DNA from: an uncultured Muribaculaceae bacterium
Lineage (GTDB): Bacteria > Bacteroidota > Bacteroidia > Bacteroidales > Muribaculaceae
DNA: 23,707 nucleotides
Assembly: GCA_910578365.1 (NCBI GenBank)
Contig: CAJTRC010000041.1
Location: forward strand, 1-23,707
Reading direction: 5' to 3'
Made by a program: the position numbers and the translations under genes. This document shows, in pieces, positions 1 to 7,156 of this stretch. Each line of letters starts with the position of its first letter. Position 1 is the stretch's first letter. A model generated the notes under the pieces. The model was given only the letters and a program-made list of their open reading frames with translations. It had not been told where the DNA came from and ran no database searches.

Positions 1-139
1 ATCTGTCACTTGACCAAATTTTTATTGTACTTATTCTCTTGAAAATCAGAGGTTAAAGTCTCTCTCCGTCCGTACTGCTCTCGCTATAAAACAACACATT
101 TGTCGAGAATGAGACGAAATCTTAAATGAAAGAGCCGTG
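1..139. other. Left-edge intergenic stretch, no supported gene
   Basis: No frame gives a credible gene. Short open stretches touch the left edge (about 13 codons ending near base 42 and about 18 codons ending near base 56, both plus strand), and either could be the last codons of a gene outside the window, but neither has recognisable sequence. No TAnnTTTG promoter box was found. Bases 37-80 faintly resemble the 3' end of a serine tRNA, but it does not fold as one. Confidence 0.4.
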
Positions 140-168
140 CAAAAGGGGTCGTTTAGCAACCCCTTTTG
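140..168 (-). terminator. Stem-loop downstream of gpmI
   Basis: A perfect 10-bp inverted repeat (140-149 with 159-168, arms CAAAAGGGGT and ACCCCTTTTG) encloses a 9-nt loop. It lies 26 nt beyond the gpmI stop and ends the gpmI transcript if it terminates. The U-run sits inside the lower stem rather than after it, so efficiency is uncertain. It could also work for a transcript entering from the left. Confidence 0.6.
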
Positions 169-193
169 TCAATATTCTGTTAATATATCTGAA

Positions 194-1708
194 TTATTTT
201 ATCAGATTATTGCCGGTCATTTCCTTTGGCTGTGGCAGGCCCATGATATGAAGGATGGTGGGAGCGACGTCGGCAAGGATGCCGTTTTCGATTTTGGCTT
301 CTTTGTTTTCTGTCACGTACACGCAAGGCACGGGGTTGAGCGAGTGGGCTGTGTTGGCGCTGCCGTCGGCGTTGATGGCGTTGTCGGCGTTGCCATGGTC
401 GGCAATGATTATTACCTCGTAGCCTGCCTTCTTGGCGGCCTCTACGGTGCGGTTGACACATTCGTCGACTGCGACTACGGCCTTTTCGATGGCTTCGTAG
501 ATACCGGTGTGGCCCACCATGTCGCCGTTGGCAAAGTTAACCACAATGAAATTGTACTTTTCCGATGCAATGGCGTCGGTGAGTTTGTCGGAAACCTCGA
601 AGGCGCTCATTTCGGGCTTGAGGTCGTAAGTGGCAACCTTGGGCGAAGCCACCAGTATGCGGTCCTCGCCTTCGAAGGGGGTTTCGCGGCCGCCGTTGAG
701 GAAGAATGTCACGTGGGCGTACTTCTCGGTTTCGGCTATATGGAGCTGCTTGAGGTTGTTGGCGCTGAGATATTCGGCCAGGGTGTTGTCGACGTTCTCT
801 TTGTCGAAGATGATGTTCACGCCGGTAAACGATGCGTCGTACGGAGTCATGCAGTAGTACTGCAGGCCGGGTATGGTGGCCATGCCTTCCTCGGGCATGT
901 CGTGCTGGGTAAGCACCACGGTGAGTTCCTTGGCGCGGTCGTTGCGGTAATTGAAGAAGATTACAACATCGCCTTCCTTGATGGTACCGTCGACGGTGCT
1001 GTTGTTGATGGGCTTGATAAACTCGTCGGTAACGTCGGCGTCATAGCTCTGCTGTACGGCCAAAGCCATGTCGGCGGCCTGTGTGCCCTCGCCTTTTACC
1101 AGCAGGTCGTAAGCCACTTTCACACGGTCCCAGCGTTTGTCGCGGTCCATGGCATAGTAGCGGCCTATTACCGATGCAATTGTACCGGTTGTCTTGGCGC
1201 AATGGGCGCTTACTTCCTCGATAAAGCCTTTGCCGCTGCGGGGGTCGGTGTCGCGACCATCCATAAAGCAGTGCAGAAACACGTTTTTGAGTTCATATTT
1301 GGCAGCGATGTCGCACAGGGCCATGATGTGGTCGAGCGACGAGTGTACACCGCCGTTCGAAGTCAAGCCCATGAAGTGCATGCCTTTGCCGGTGCGTGCG
1401 GCATATTCGAAGGCGTTCTTTATCTGGGCATTGTCGAGTATGGAGCCGTCGGCGATGGACTTGTTGATTTTCACCAGGTCCTGATAGAGTACTCGGCCTG
1501 CGCCAATGTTGAGGTGACCTACTTCGGAGTTACCCATCTGTCCGTCGGGCAGACCTACGTTCTCGCCCGAAGCGAGCAGCTGCGAGTGGGGATAGTTCTC
1601 GAGCAGATAATCCCAGTAAGGGGTGGGAGTAGAGAAAATCACGTCGCTCTTCGAATGGTTGCCGAGGCCCCATCCGTCGAGTATCATTAATAAAGCTTTT
1701 TTACCCAT
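194..1708 (-). CDS. gpmI: 2,3-bisphosphoglycerate-independent phosphoglycerate mutase
   Basis: Cytosolic, manganese-dependent glycolytic and gluconeogenic enzyme that interconverts 3- and 2-phosphoglycerate through a phosphoserine intermediate. The 504-aa protein matches the usual GpmI length of about 510. Visible motifs are the N-terminal metal-binding DGWG (Asp11), the NSEVGH motif with catalytic Ser61, DGRDTDP in the substrate lid, and a C-terminal ADHGNAD metal site. I chose the ATG at 1708 because the family begins with a short KKALLMILDGWG segment. The frame stays open 23 codons further upstream, but that extension is low complexity and overlaps the upstream gene. It lies 22 nt after the small membrane protein gene and no promoter is visible in that gap, so it is probably the last gene of a three-gene operon. 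Family assignment is secure. Confidence 0.97.
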   Translation of the reverse strand: MGKKALLMILDGWGLGNHSKSDVIFSTPTPYWDYLLENYPHSQLLASGENVGLPDGQMGNSEVGHLNIGAGRVLYQDLVKINKSIADGSILDNAQIKNAFEYAARTGKGMHFMGLTSNGGVHSSLDHIMALCDIAAKYELKNVFLHCFMDGRDTDPRSGKGFIEEVSAHCAKTTGTIASVIGRYYAMDRDKRWDRVKVAYDLLVKGEGTQAADMALAVQQSYDADVTDEFIKPINNSTVDGTIKEGDVVIFFNYRNDRAKELTVVLTQHDMPEEGMATIPGLQYYCMTPYDASFTGVNIIFDKENVDNTLAEYLSANNLKQLHIAETEKYAHVTFFLNGGRETPFEGEDRILVASPKVATYDLKPEMSAFEVSDKLTDAIASEKYNFIVVNFANGDMVGHTGIYEAIEKAVVAVDECVNRTVEAAKKAGYEVIIIADHGNADNAINADGSANTAHSLNPVPCVYVTENKEAKIENGILADVAPTILHIMGLPQPKEMTGNNLIK

Positions 1709-1730
1709 TGTAATATTATATATGTATATA

Positions 1731-1976
1731 TTAAGATTTTTTGTTGTTGTTGTTGCTGTTGCTGTCGTTTTCGGCATCGCGTTTTTGCCTGAGCCAGTCG
1801 CGGTAGCGGAAATTGAAGTACAGCAGCACTATGGCCAGCAGCGATATGGCTATTGTGCCGAAGTATTCTGCTGCCGAGCTCTTGCCCCGCGCGAAATCGG
1901 GGTATCCGAGCGTTGCCATCACTATAAGGTATACCAGCAACATAGCCGGAATCAATATTGTTTTTTTAATTTTCAT
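1731..1976 (-). CDS. Small two-helix membrane protein with Asn-rich tail
   Basis: Unrecognised 81-aa protein. Two hydrophobic segments (about residues 4-23, ILIPAMLLVYLIVMATLGYP, and 39-55, starting YFGTIAISLLAIVLL) are joined by a short loop and followed by a basic stretch (FRYRDWLRQKR) and a polar tail of Asn, Ser, Asp and Lys. The positive-inside rule suggests both termini are cytoplasmic. The ATG at 1976 overlaps the 3' end of the upstream exonuclease gene by 11 nt, favouring translational coupling. A GTG at 1988 is a possible alternative start adding four residues. The gene sits between an exonuclease and gpmI, which gives no clear functional hint. Existence is supported by the tight spacing and clean membrane pattern; function is unknown. 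Confidence 0.75.
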   Translation of the reverse strand: MKIKKTILIPAMLLVYLIVMATLGYPDFARGKSSAAEYFGTIAISLLAIVLLYFNFRYRDWLRQKRDAENDSNSNNNNKKS

Positions 1977-2616
1977 TATCTGCAACACCTATAGGCTGTA
2001 AATAAGGAGATTCGGCAGGAACAAAGTTGCCCGATTTGAGATATTTGTAAATTCTCAGACATGCCCAGGCATCCATTGCCGCGTATGCCTGCTGGTTCTG
2101 CGTCAGTTCGTCGGCCTCCCAGTTGGTCAGCCGCTGGCTTTTGGGCATATATTCGCCGAAGAGTATGGCGTAGATTTTCTGCAGGCTGATATCACTGATA
2201 TGAAACGATTTGACATAGGTCTGCAGTTCGACAAAGCCCTGCGGACTGAGTTCGAACACTGAGCGTCGCATTACATTGAAATCATCGTGTACGCTCAGGC
2301 CCACTTTCATTACCGAGGGGTCTTGCAGAAAGTTGCACAGCGCCCTGCTCAAGCCCATTTTATTGAGGCGGAACAGAAAGCATCGGTCGTCGGTACTGAG
2401 CTGCATCAGAGCCACTTTATGTGGATTTCCGCGACGAAACGACGGCCGGGTTTCGGTATCGAAACCCACAATACCCGCGCGCCTCAGGGCCCTGAGTGCC
2501 TGACGAGCCTGGTCGACAGAATCAATCACTGTAATTCTGCCGGCGAACCGGGCCTGCGGCAATGTGGGCAGCAGCTGTTTGGGTATACTTATATTTATAT
2601 CAGTCTGGAGCATCAT
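1966..2616 (-). CDS. DEDDy-type 3'-5' exonuclease (RNase D/WRN-like domain)
   Basis: A 216-aa single-domain exonuclease that should remove nucleotides from 3' ends of RNA or DNA by two-metal catalysis. The acidic residues are in place: Exo I FDTET (Asp53, Glu55), Exo II GLSVHDDFNVM (Asp111 or Asp112), and Exo III YAAMD (Tyr178, Asp182), the Y-x3-D spacing of the DEDDy class. It is much shorter than RNase D and has no HRDC domain, matching the compact exonuclease-domain proteins common in Bacteroidetes. Substrate cannot be told from sequence. The gene starts ATGATG directly behind a TAACTTTG promoter box, so translation may begin at the second ATG (2613). It overlaps the downstream small membrane gene. 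Confidence 0.9.
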   Translation of the reverse strand: MMLQTDINISIPKQLLPTLPQARFAGRITVIDSVDQARQALRALRRAGIVGFDTETRPSFRRGNPHKVALMQLSTDDRCFLFRLNKMGLSRALCNFLQDPSVMKVGLSVHDDFNVMRRSVFELSPQGFVELQTYVKSFHISDISLQKIYAILFGEYMPKSQRLTNWEADELTQNQQAYAAMDAWACLRIYKYLKSGNFVPAESPYLQPIGVADNEN

Positions 2617-2617
2617 G

Positions 2618-2625
2618 CAAAGTTA
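2618..2625 (-). promoter_or_regulatory. Promoter -7 box for the DEDDy exonuclease operon
   Basis: On the minus strand the sequence is TAACTTTG, a full match to TAnnTTTG, ending one base before the ATG. No convincing TTTG is found about 20 nt upstream. The expected transcription start falls on or near the second of two tandem ATGs, implying a leaderless mRNA. The box lies in a 21-bp imperfect palindrome (2616-2636) whose other arm carries TAATTTTG on the plus strand. Confidence 0.6.
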
Positions 2626-2700
2626 CTAATTTTGCACTCTACAGGCTGTGGCTTTAATAAATTTTGACACATTTTTCAATACTTTCATGGCACCGTGGCA

Positions 2701-3345
2701 TCACATTGCCGGCACTCGCAGCAGTTGCGTGTCCGGAAAGCGGCGCTGCAGATAGCGCTCGATGAAGCCGAAGGTATCGGCGGCTATGATTCTGTCGTTA
2801 TCGAAATAAGTATTATACAGCACATATGGCAGTTCGATACCGCGGGCAGCTATGGCCTCGAGCGAGAGTATGGTATGGTTGATTGAGCCCAGGCGTCCGT
2901 TGGTGACCAATGCCAGCGGCAGGCCGCGCTCCACCACATAGTCTATGGCCATGTAGTCGTCGGTCAGCGGCACCATCAGGCCACCGGCACCTTCAATAAG
3001 CAGACGGTCGTAGCGCTGCGACAGCAATTCTCGGCTGCGGTCGATTGCCTCAAGGCTGATTTCACGGCCATCGAGCCTGGCCGCAAGCTGGGCCGAAGCC
3101 GGGTAGCTGAATATCACGGGCGAGGTGGTAAGGTCGCCGTCCTCGGGCAGGGGGGCCATGCCGGCCAGGCGGCGGTGGGCCTCGATATCCTCGCTGCGGC
3201 CTTCGTTACCGGTCTGTATGAATTTCTGTGTTGCTACGCTAAGGCCGCTGTCCATCCAGCGGCGCGCCAGCCAGGCTGTGGCATAAGTTTTGCCGGCATC
3301 TGTGTCGATGCCGCTCACAAACAGTACTCGGGGTTCGGTATTCAT
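2701..3345 (-). CDS. bioD: Dethiobiotin synthetase
   Basis: ATP-dependent carboxylase that closes the ureido ring of 7,8-diaminopelargonic acid to give dethiobiotin, the penultimate step of biotin synthesis. The 214-aa protein has the P-loop GIDTDAGKT (residues 12-20; the family usually has GTDTxVGKT), KFIQTG with the substrate-contacting Lys41, and EGAGG (118-122), which binds substrate carbamate and magnesium. Its ATG overlaps the stop of bioGC as ATGA (3342-3345), so the two are probably translationally coupled. It is the last gene of the biotin cluster. No clear terminator lies between it and the downstream exonuclease, so read-through is possible. bioB, needed for the final step, is not in the window. 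Confidence 0.96.
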   Translation of the reverse strand: MNTEPRVLFVSGIDTDAGKTYATAWLARRWMDSGLSVATQKFIQTGNEGRSEDIEAHRRLAGMAPLPEDGDLTTSPVIFSYPASAQLAARLDGREISLEAIDRSRELLSQRYDRLLIEGAGGLMVPLTDDYMAIDYVVERGLPLALVTNGRLGSINHTILSLEAIAARGIELPYVLYNTYFDNDRIIAADTFGFIERYLQRRFPDTQLLRVPAM

Positions 3346-4733
3346 CGTTTTTTTCTGGCTATCAGTATAAATGGTTTGTAGGTAAGGTAGTATCGGCCGT
3401 CGAGCCTCATGGGATAGTTGTCGATTGCCTTGCGCAGGGCCGAGCCACTGTAGGAGCCCAGACCGTTGACTCCGGTAAGCTGCAGATGACGGAATACATC
3501 AACGGGCGAGTCGAACACCAGTTCGGCGGTGTTGCATGTAAATTCTATTATCTCGAATCCGGCAGGCACCATCCCCCGCCATTCTTCGGCCGGCAGCAGG
3601 GGCAGCGAGCGTCCGGTGGCCTGTGCCACCTCCTCGAGATTACCTCGGGCAAAGGCACTCAGCACCAGCCAGCCTCCGGGCCGAAGCACCCGGCCGCACT
3701 CGGCTATAAAGCGGCGGGGCGAGTTGAACCACTGTACGGTAGAAGCCGACACAATGGCATCGAAGCGCTTCGGCAACGTGCGCGTAATGGCCAGTTCGGC
3801 ATCGCAGCTGCGGAAGGTGGCTCCCGGCACGGTAAAGGCGTCGGGAGCGATATCCCACAGATGCAAAGCGCCAGGCTGCACATATTCGAGCAGCCGACGT
3901 GTAAGCAGACCGGTGCCGCAGCCTATTTCCAGCACGGCATGGCCGCTGACACTCAGATGCTCGTCGATGCGGTGTTGGCGTATCGAACTGTCGAGGGCCT
4001 CGACTATGCGGCGCTGCACGCGGGCATGTTTCTCGTAGCTGGCACGGCGCTCTCCAAAGCGTCGGGCAGCGAGGTCTTTGTGTATTACGGCATGGTCGAT
4101 AATGCGTTGCAGGTCGATATAGTGTGGGGCATCGATGGCCGTCACCGGCACTCCGGCGGTGTCCCAGGCCCGCTGCTGGTTCACGGCAGGGAAGATGGCG
4201 TCGGCACGGCCTATGTATGCACGGTCCCAGCCCTCGACCTGCGGATTGGCCAGCACGGGCTGAGGCCAAATGGCGTTGAGCTCGTCGACCAGTTCGCCGA
4301 CAGGCCTGCCGGGGGCGCGTTCGCAAAAATGAGCGTATGATTCGCGGTCGCCGCACATACGGCGGAAGAACTTCTGCAGCCGGCGGTCGTCGAGCGTCGA
4401 AGCGGTACCTTCGTATACAGCCTTGGGGATTCCGAGCGAGTCGTGTACAGGCCAGGTAGTGCCGTTTACGGCTATGCGCAATGTTATGCGGCTTTCTATG
4501 CCGTGGCAGGCCATAGTGGCGGCATATACGCCCAGACTCCATGCTATCACACATATTTCGCTGTAATCATCGAGTACGCTCCAGTCGATGCCAAAGTCAC
4601 GGAAGTCCCACACCATGGCTGTATCGTAGCCCTCGTGGTGAAGGTGTGCAAACACGTTTGGGTCCATGCCCCACCCCGCGAACACCAGTATCAGGCGCTT
4701 CGAGCCCTGTCTGTCCAACAGTCGGTATTTCAT
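3342..4733 (-). CDS. bioC: BioG-BioC fusion: pimeloyl-ACP methyl ester esterase + malonyl-ACP O-methyltransferase
   Basis: A 463-aa fusion of the first and last enzymes of the pimelate branch. Residues 1 to about 217 match the BioG esterase family (DUF452): an alpha/beta-hydrolase start LILVFAGWGMD, nucleophile elbow AWSLG with Ser66, a likely acid at Asp178 (GRADAIFP) and a likely catalytic His204 (APHYID). Residues from about 219 match BioC: the N-terminal RRFGERRASYEKHARVQ helix, SAM-binding motif EIGCGTG (269-275), then a class I methyltransferase core. BioC methylates malonyl-ACP so it can enter fatty acid synthesis; BioG hydrolyses the pimeloyl-ACP ester to end elongation. The ATG at 4733 forms an ATGA overlap with bioF. 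The frame extends 100 codons further upstream but only inside bioF, and that part is not family-like. Confidence 0.93.
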   Translation of the reverse strand: MKYRLLDRQGSKRLILVFAGWGMDPNVFAHLHHEGYDTAMVWDFRDFGIDWSVLDDYSEICVIAWSLGVYAATMACHGIESRITLRIAVNGTTWPVHDSLGIPKAVYEGTASTLDDRRLQKFFRRMCGDRESYAHFCERAPGRPVGELVDELNAIWPQPVLANPQVEGWDRAYIGRADAIFPAVNQQRAWDTAGVPVTAIDAPHYIDLQRIIDHAVIHKDLAARRFGERRASYEKHARVQRRIVEALDSSIRQHRIDEHLSVSGHAVLEIGCGTGLLTRRLLEYVQPGALHLWDIAPDAFTVPGATFRSCDAELAITRTLPKRFDAIVSASTVQWFNSPRRFIAECGRVLRPGGWLVLSAFARGNLEEVAQATGRSLPLLPAEEWRGMVPAGFEIIEFTCNTAELVFDSPVDVFRHLQLTGVNGLGSYSGSALRKAIDNYPMRLDGRYYLTYKPFILIARKKR

Positions 4734-5839
4734 TGTTTCAATATAGTGTTCAGATTTTTTATAGCCTCGGCCGGCAGCGCCGCCGAAAGGCTGAAACGCA
4801 GGCGTTCGGTGCCCGGCGGTACTGTGGGCGTGCGTATTGGCAACACCTTGTAACCGCCTTCGAGTAACTGTGCCGATAGTCGCACGGCCGACTCGGCGCT
4901 GCCTGTCACCAGCGGCTGTATGTGTCCGCTGTGGCTGCAGCCGGTAATTGCGGCCAGGTCGGTTGCAAGGCGCCGCAGATGCTCGCGTCGCGAGTCCATT
5001 TCGGCTACACGCTCTATTATATATTTGCTCCACAACGCCTGCAGCGGAGGCAATGCGGTGGAAAATATGAGGCTGCGGGCCTTGTTTATAAAGTACGAAC
5101 GGAGCGCGCTACTACAGATGGCGTAGGCACCGGACGATGCCAAGGCCTTGCCGAGGGTACCTACAACTATATCGGCGGCCCCGGGCTCGGGCAAGGCGGC
5201 AGACAGACCAAGACCGCCCGGACCGCACACGCCCACAGCATGGGCTTCGTCGACGTATAATAAAAGCGACGGATAGTGCTGTTTCAGCTCTGCAAGTTCC
5301 TCAAGAGGGGCACAGTCGCCGTCCATCGAATATACACTTTCGACTACTACGAGCAGTCGGTCGAAATCAGCTTTGCGACGGTCGATGAGCCTTTGCAGAT
5401 GTTCTATGTCGTTATGCCTGAAACGCTCGAAAGCCGCTCCGGCCAGCCGCAGGCCGTCGATTACGCTGGCATGTATCAGTTTGTCGGCCAGCACCAGCGT
5501 ACGACGGTCGGCAAGTGTCTGAATTATACCTACGTTGGCGTGATAGCCCGAGTTGAACAACAGCGCCGGACGTCCGTAAAGTTCCGCCAGGGTACCTTCC
5601 AAAGCCTCGTAGGCACTCTGCCGCGGACCTAACAGACGCGAGGCGCTGGAGGTCATCATGGCAGCGTTTATATCGGTAGAGGCAAGGAAGGCGTCGGCCA
5701 GCTCAGGGTCTTCGGCGAGGCCCAGGTAGTCGTTCGACGACAGGTCCCACACTCCGGCGGGAGCTTCGCCCGGCAGTTCGCGCAGGTTACCTCCTGCACG
5801 CAGGGCCTCAAGCTCGCCTATGTAATATTCATAATTCAT
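4730..5839 (-). CDS. bioF: 8-amino-7-oxononanoate synthase
   Basis: PLP-dependent alpha-oxoamine synthase that condenses pimeloyl-ACP with L-alanine, releasing CO2. At 369 aa it is slightly shorter than E. coli BioF (384). Visible features are the N-terminal SSNDYLGLA, the small-residue region SASRLLG, YVDEAHAVG with Asp197 and His200 contacting PLP, and GTLGKALASSGA with Schiff-base Lys231. Related oxoamine synthases (Kbl, serine palmitoyltransferase) share these motifs, but placement between bioA and bioC-bioG settles the identity. The start overlaps the bioA stop as ATGA (5836-5839) and the end overlaps the bioGC start in the same way. Confidence 0.96.
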   Translation of the reverse strand: MNYEYYIGELEALRAGGNLRELPGEAPAGVWDLSSNDYLGLAEDPELADAFLASTDINAAMMTSSASRLLGPRQSAYEALEGTLAELYGRPALLFNSGYHANVGIIQTLADRRTLVLADKLIHASVIDGLRLAGAAFERFRHNDIEHLQRLIDRRKADFDRLLVVVESVYSMDGDCAPLEELAELKQHYPSLLLYVDEAHAVGVCGPGGLGLSAALPEPGAADIVVGTLGKALASSGAYAICSSALRSYFINKARSLIFSTALPPLQALWSKYIIERVAEMDSRREHLRRLATDLAAITGCSHSGHIQPLVTGSAESAVRLSAQLLEGGYKVLPIRTPTVPPGTERLRFSLSAALPAEAIKNLNTILKQ

Positions 5840-7113
5840 TTTATCAGTTCGACCATATGCCGACAGAGCCGCTGCAGTTGCTCATCGGTAATTATATATT
5901 GCGGCATAATATACACGTTGCAGCCGAAAGGACGTATCCACACCCCGCGCTCCACGCAGCGGCGCTGGAATACTCCTACATCTACCGGCTCGCGGGTCTG
6001 AATCACACCTATGGCTCCGAGGACACGCACATCGGCCACATTGGGCAAACCTTCGGCGGCAGCCAGCTCGCGCTTCATCACAGCCTCGACACGGGCCACC
6101 ACAGCCGGCATGTCCTGCTCGTCGAATATCTTCAGCGACTCGCAGGCAATGGCGCAGGCCAGCGGATTGGCCATGAATGTGGGACCGTGCATCATCACTC
6201 CGGCCTCTCCGCGCGAAATGGTGTCGGCCAGGTCTTTTGTAGTCATTACGGCGCTCAGTGTCAGATAGCCTCCGGTGAGAGCTTTGCCCACAGTCATTAT
6301 ATCGGGCACCACTCCGGCATGTTCCAGCGCAAAGCGCTTGCCGGTGCGCCAGAAGCCTGTGGCGATTTCGTCGAATATCAGGTATATGCCGTATTCGTCG
6401 CAGAGCTTTCGCGCCTGACGCAGATATTCGGGATGATAGAACCACATGCCGCCGGCACCCTGCACTATAGGCTCGAGGATGAAAGCTGCCAGTTCATGCG
6501 AATGTTCCTGCAGCAGTTGGCGCAGCGGCTCTATGTCGGCGGAATCCCACTCGCCCCCGAAACGGCTTTTTGGCGAAGGCAAAAAGTAACGCACCGGCAG
6601 AGCCGGGCCGAAAGCGCCGTGCATGCCGGTAACAGGGTCGCATACGCTCATGGCGTTCCAGGTATCACCGTGATAGCCGCGGCGTATGGTAGCGAAATTC
6701 GAGCGTCCATGATCGCCGTAACGACTCACTGCGGCCTGGACGGCCATTTTCATGGCTACCTCTATGGCCACCGAACCGGAGTCGGCGAAGAAGACGTTAT
6801 TCATCTCGTCGGGCGCCCACTCCAGCAGGCGCTTGCCCAGCTCTATGGCCGGCTCATGGGTGAGGCCGCCGAACATCACATGGCTCATTTTGCCGAGCTG
6901 GTCTGCGGCGGCACGGTTCAGACGCGGATTATTATAGCCGTGAGCTACGCTCCACCACGACGACATTCCGTCGATAAGCCGAGTGCCGTCGGCGAGTATT
7001 ATCTCAACGCCCTCGGCCCTGTCTACCATATAGGTGGGCAGGGGGGCTATGGTTGATGTATATGGATGCCAGAGATGCTCGCGATCCCAGGCGTCGTGCA
7101 AATTCTCGTTCAT
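5836..7113 (-). CDS. bioA: Adenosylmethionine-8-amino-7-oxononanoate aminotransferase
   Basis: PLP enzyme that transfers an amino group, with SAM as the unusual donor, to 8-amino-7-oxononanoate, giving 7,8-diaminopelargonic acid. The 425-aa length fits BioA (429 in E. coli). Diagnostic motifs are HLWHPYTS near the N terminus, GMSSWWS (49-55) in the substrate pocket, FDEIATGFWRTG with Asp248 on the PLP ring nitrogen, and VGKALTGGY with Schiff-base Lys277. HPYTS and the double tryptophan separate it from other class III aminotransferases. It is the first gene of the operon and has a promoter-like TAATTTTG ending four bases before the ATG. The beta-barrel gene upstream is co-directional at a 43-nt gap with no terminator, so partial co-transcription is possible. 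Confidence 0.97.
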   Translation of the reverse strand: MNENLHDAWDREHLWHPYTSTIAPLPTYMVDRAEGVEIILADGTRLIDGMSSWWSVAHGYNNPRLNRAAADQLGKMSHVMFGGLTHEPAIELGKRLLEWAPDEMNNVFFADSGSVAIEVAMKMAVQAAVSRYGDHGRSNFATIRRGYHGDTWNAMSVCDPVTGMHGAFGPALPVRYFLPSPKSRFGGEWDSADIEPLRQLLQEHSHELAAFILEPIVQGAGGMWFYHPEYLRQARKLCDEYGIYLIFDEIATGFWRTGKRFALEHAGVVPDIMTVGKALTGGYLTLSAVMTTKDLADTISRGEAGVMMHGPTFMANPLACAIACESLKIFDEQDMPAVVARVEAVMKRELAAAEGLPNVADVRVLGAIGVIQTREPVDVGVFQRRCVERGVWIRPFGCNVYIMPQYIITDEQLQRLCRHMVELIK

Positions 7114-7117
7114 ATCG

Positions 7118-7125
7118 CAAAATTA
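7118..7125 (-). promoter_or_regulatory. Promoter -7 box for the biotin operon
   Basis: The minus strand reads TAATTTTG here, matching TAnnTTTG. The candidate -33 element 20 nt upstream is TTTC (7146-7149), one mismatch from TTTG. Only four bases separate the box from the bioA ATG, so the mRNA would have almost no leader. I looked for the two-armed BirA operator described for other bacteria and saw only a single TTGTAA half. Confidence 0.55.
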
Positions 7126-7156
7126 CAAAAAACTCGTCATTCCGCGAAAAAAACTT

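Noticed and set aside
37..80. Resemblance to the 3' half of a serine tRNA (CTTGAAAATC, then GGTTAAAGTCTCTCTCCGTCC)
   Set aside because: The T-loop lacks TTC, the T-stem does not pair, and there is no variable arm or 5' acceptor half. It could at most be a decayed remnant.
137..1690. A 517-codon open frame on the plus strand opposite gpmI
   Set aside because: It is antisense to a clear, full-length gpmI, has a repetitive Val/Gly/His-rich composition and matches no family. Long antisense frames are expected from the codon bias here.
2617..2700. Terminator between bioD and the exonuclease operon
   Set aside because: Only a weak mismatched palindrome near the bioD stop and no T-run after it; termination here is not supported.
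5857..7056. A 399-codon plus-strand frame opposite bioA
   Set aside because: bioA is complete with all catalytic motifs; the opposite frame is His/Gly-rich shadow sequence.
7100..7140. BirA operator upstream of bioA
   Set aside because: Only one TTGTAA half is present, without a matching GGTTTACAA arm at the expected spacing.
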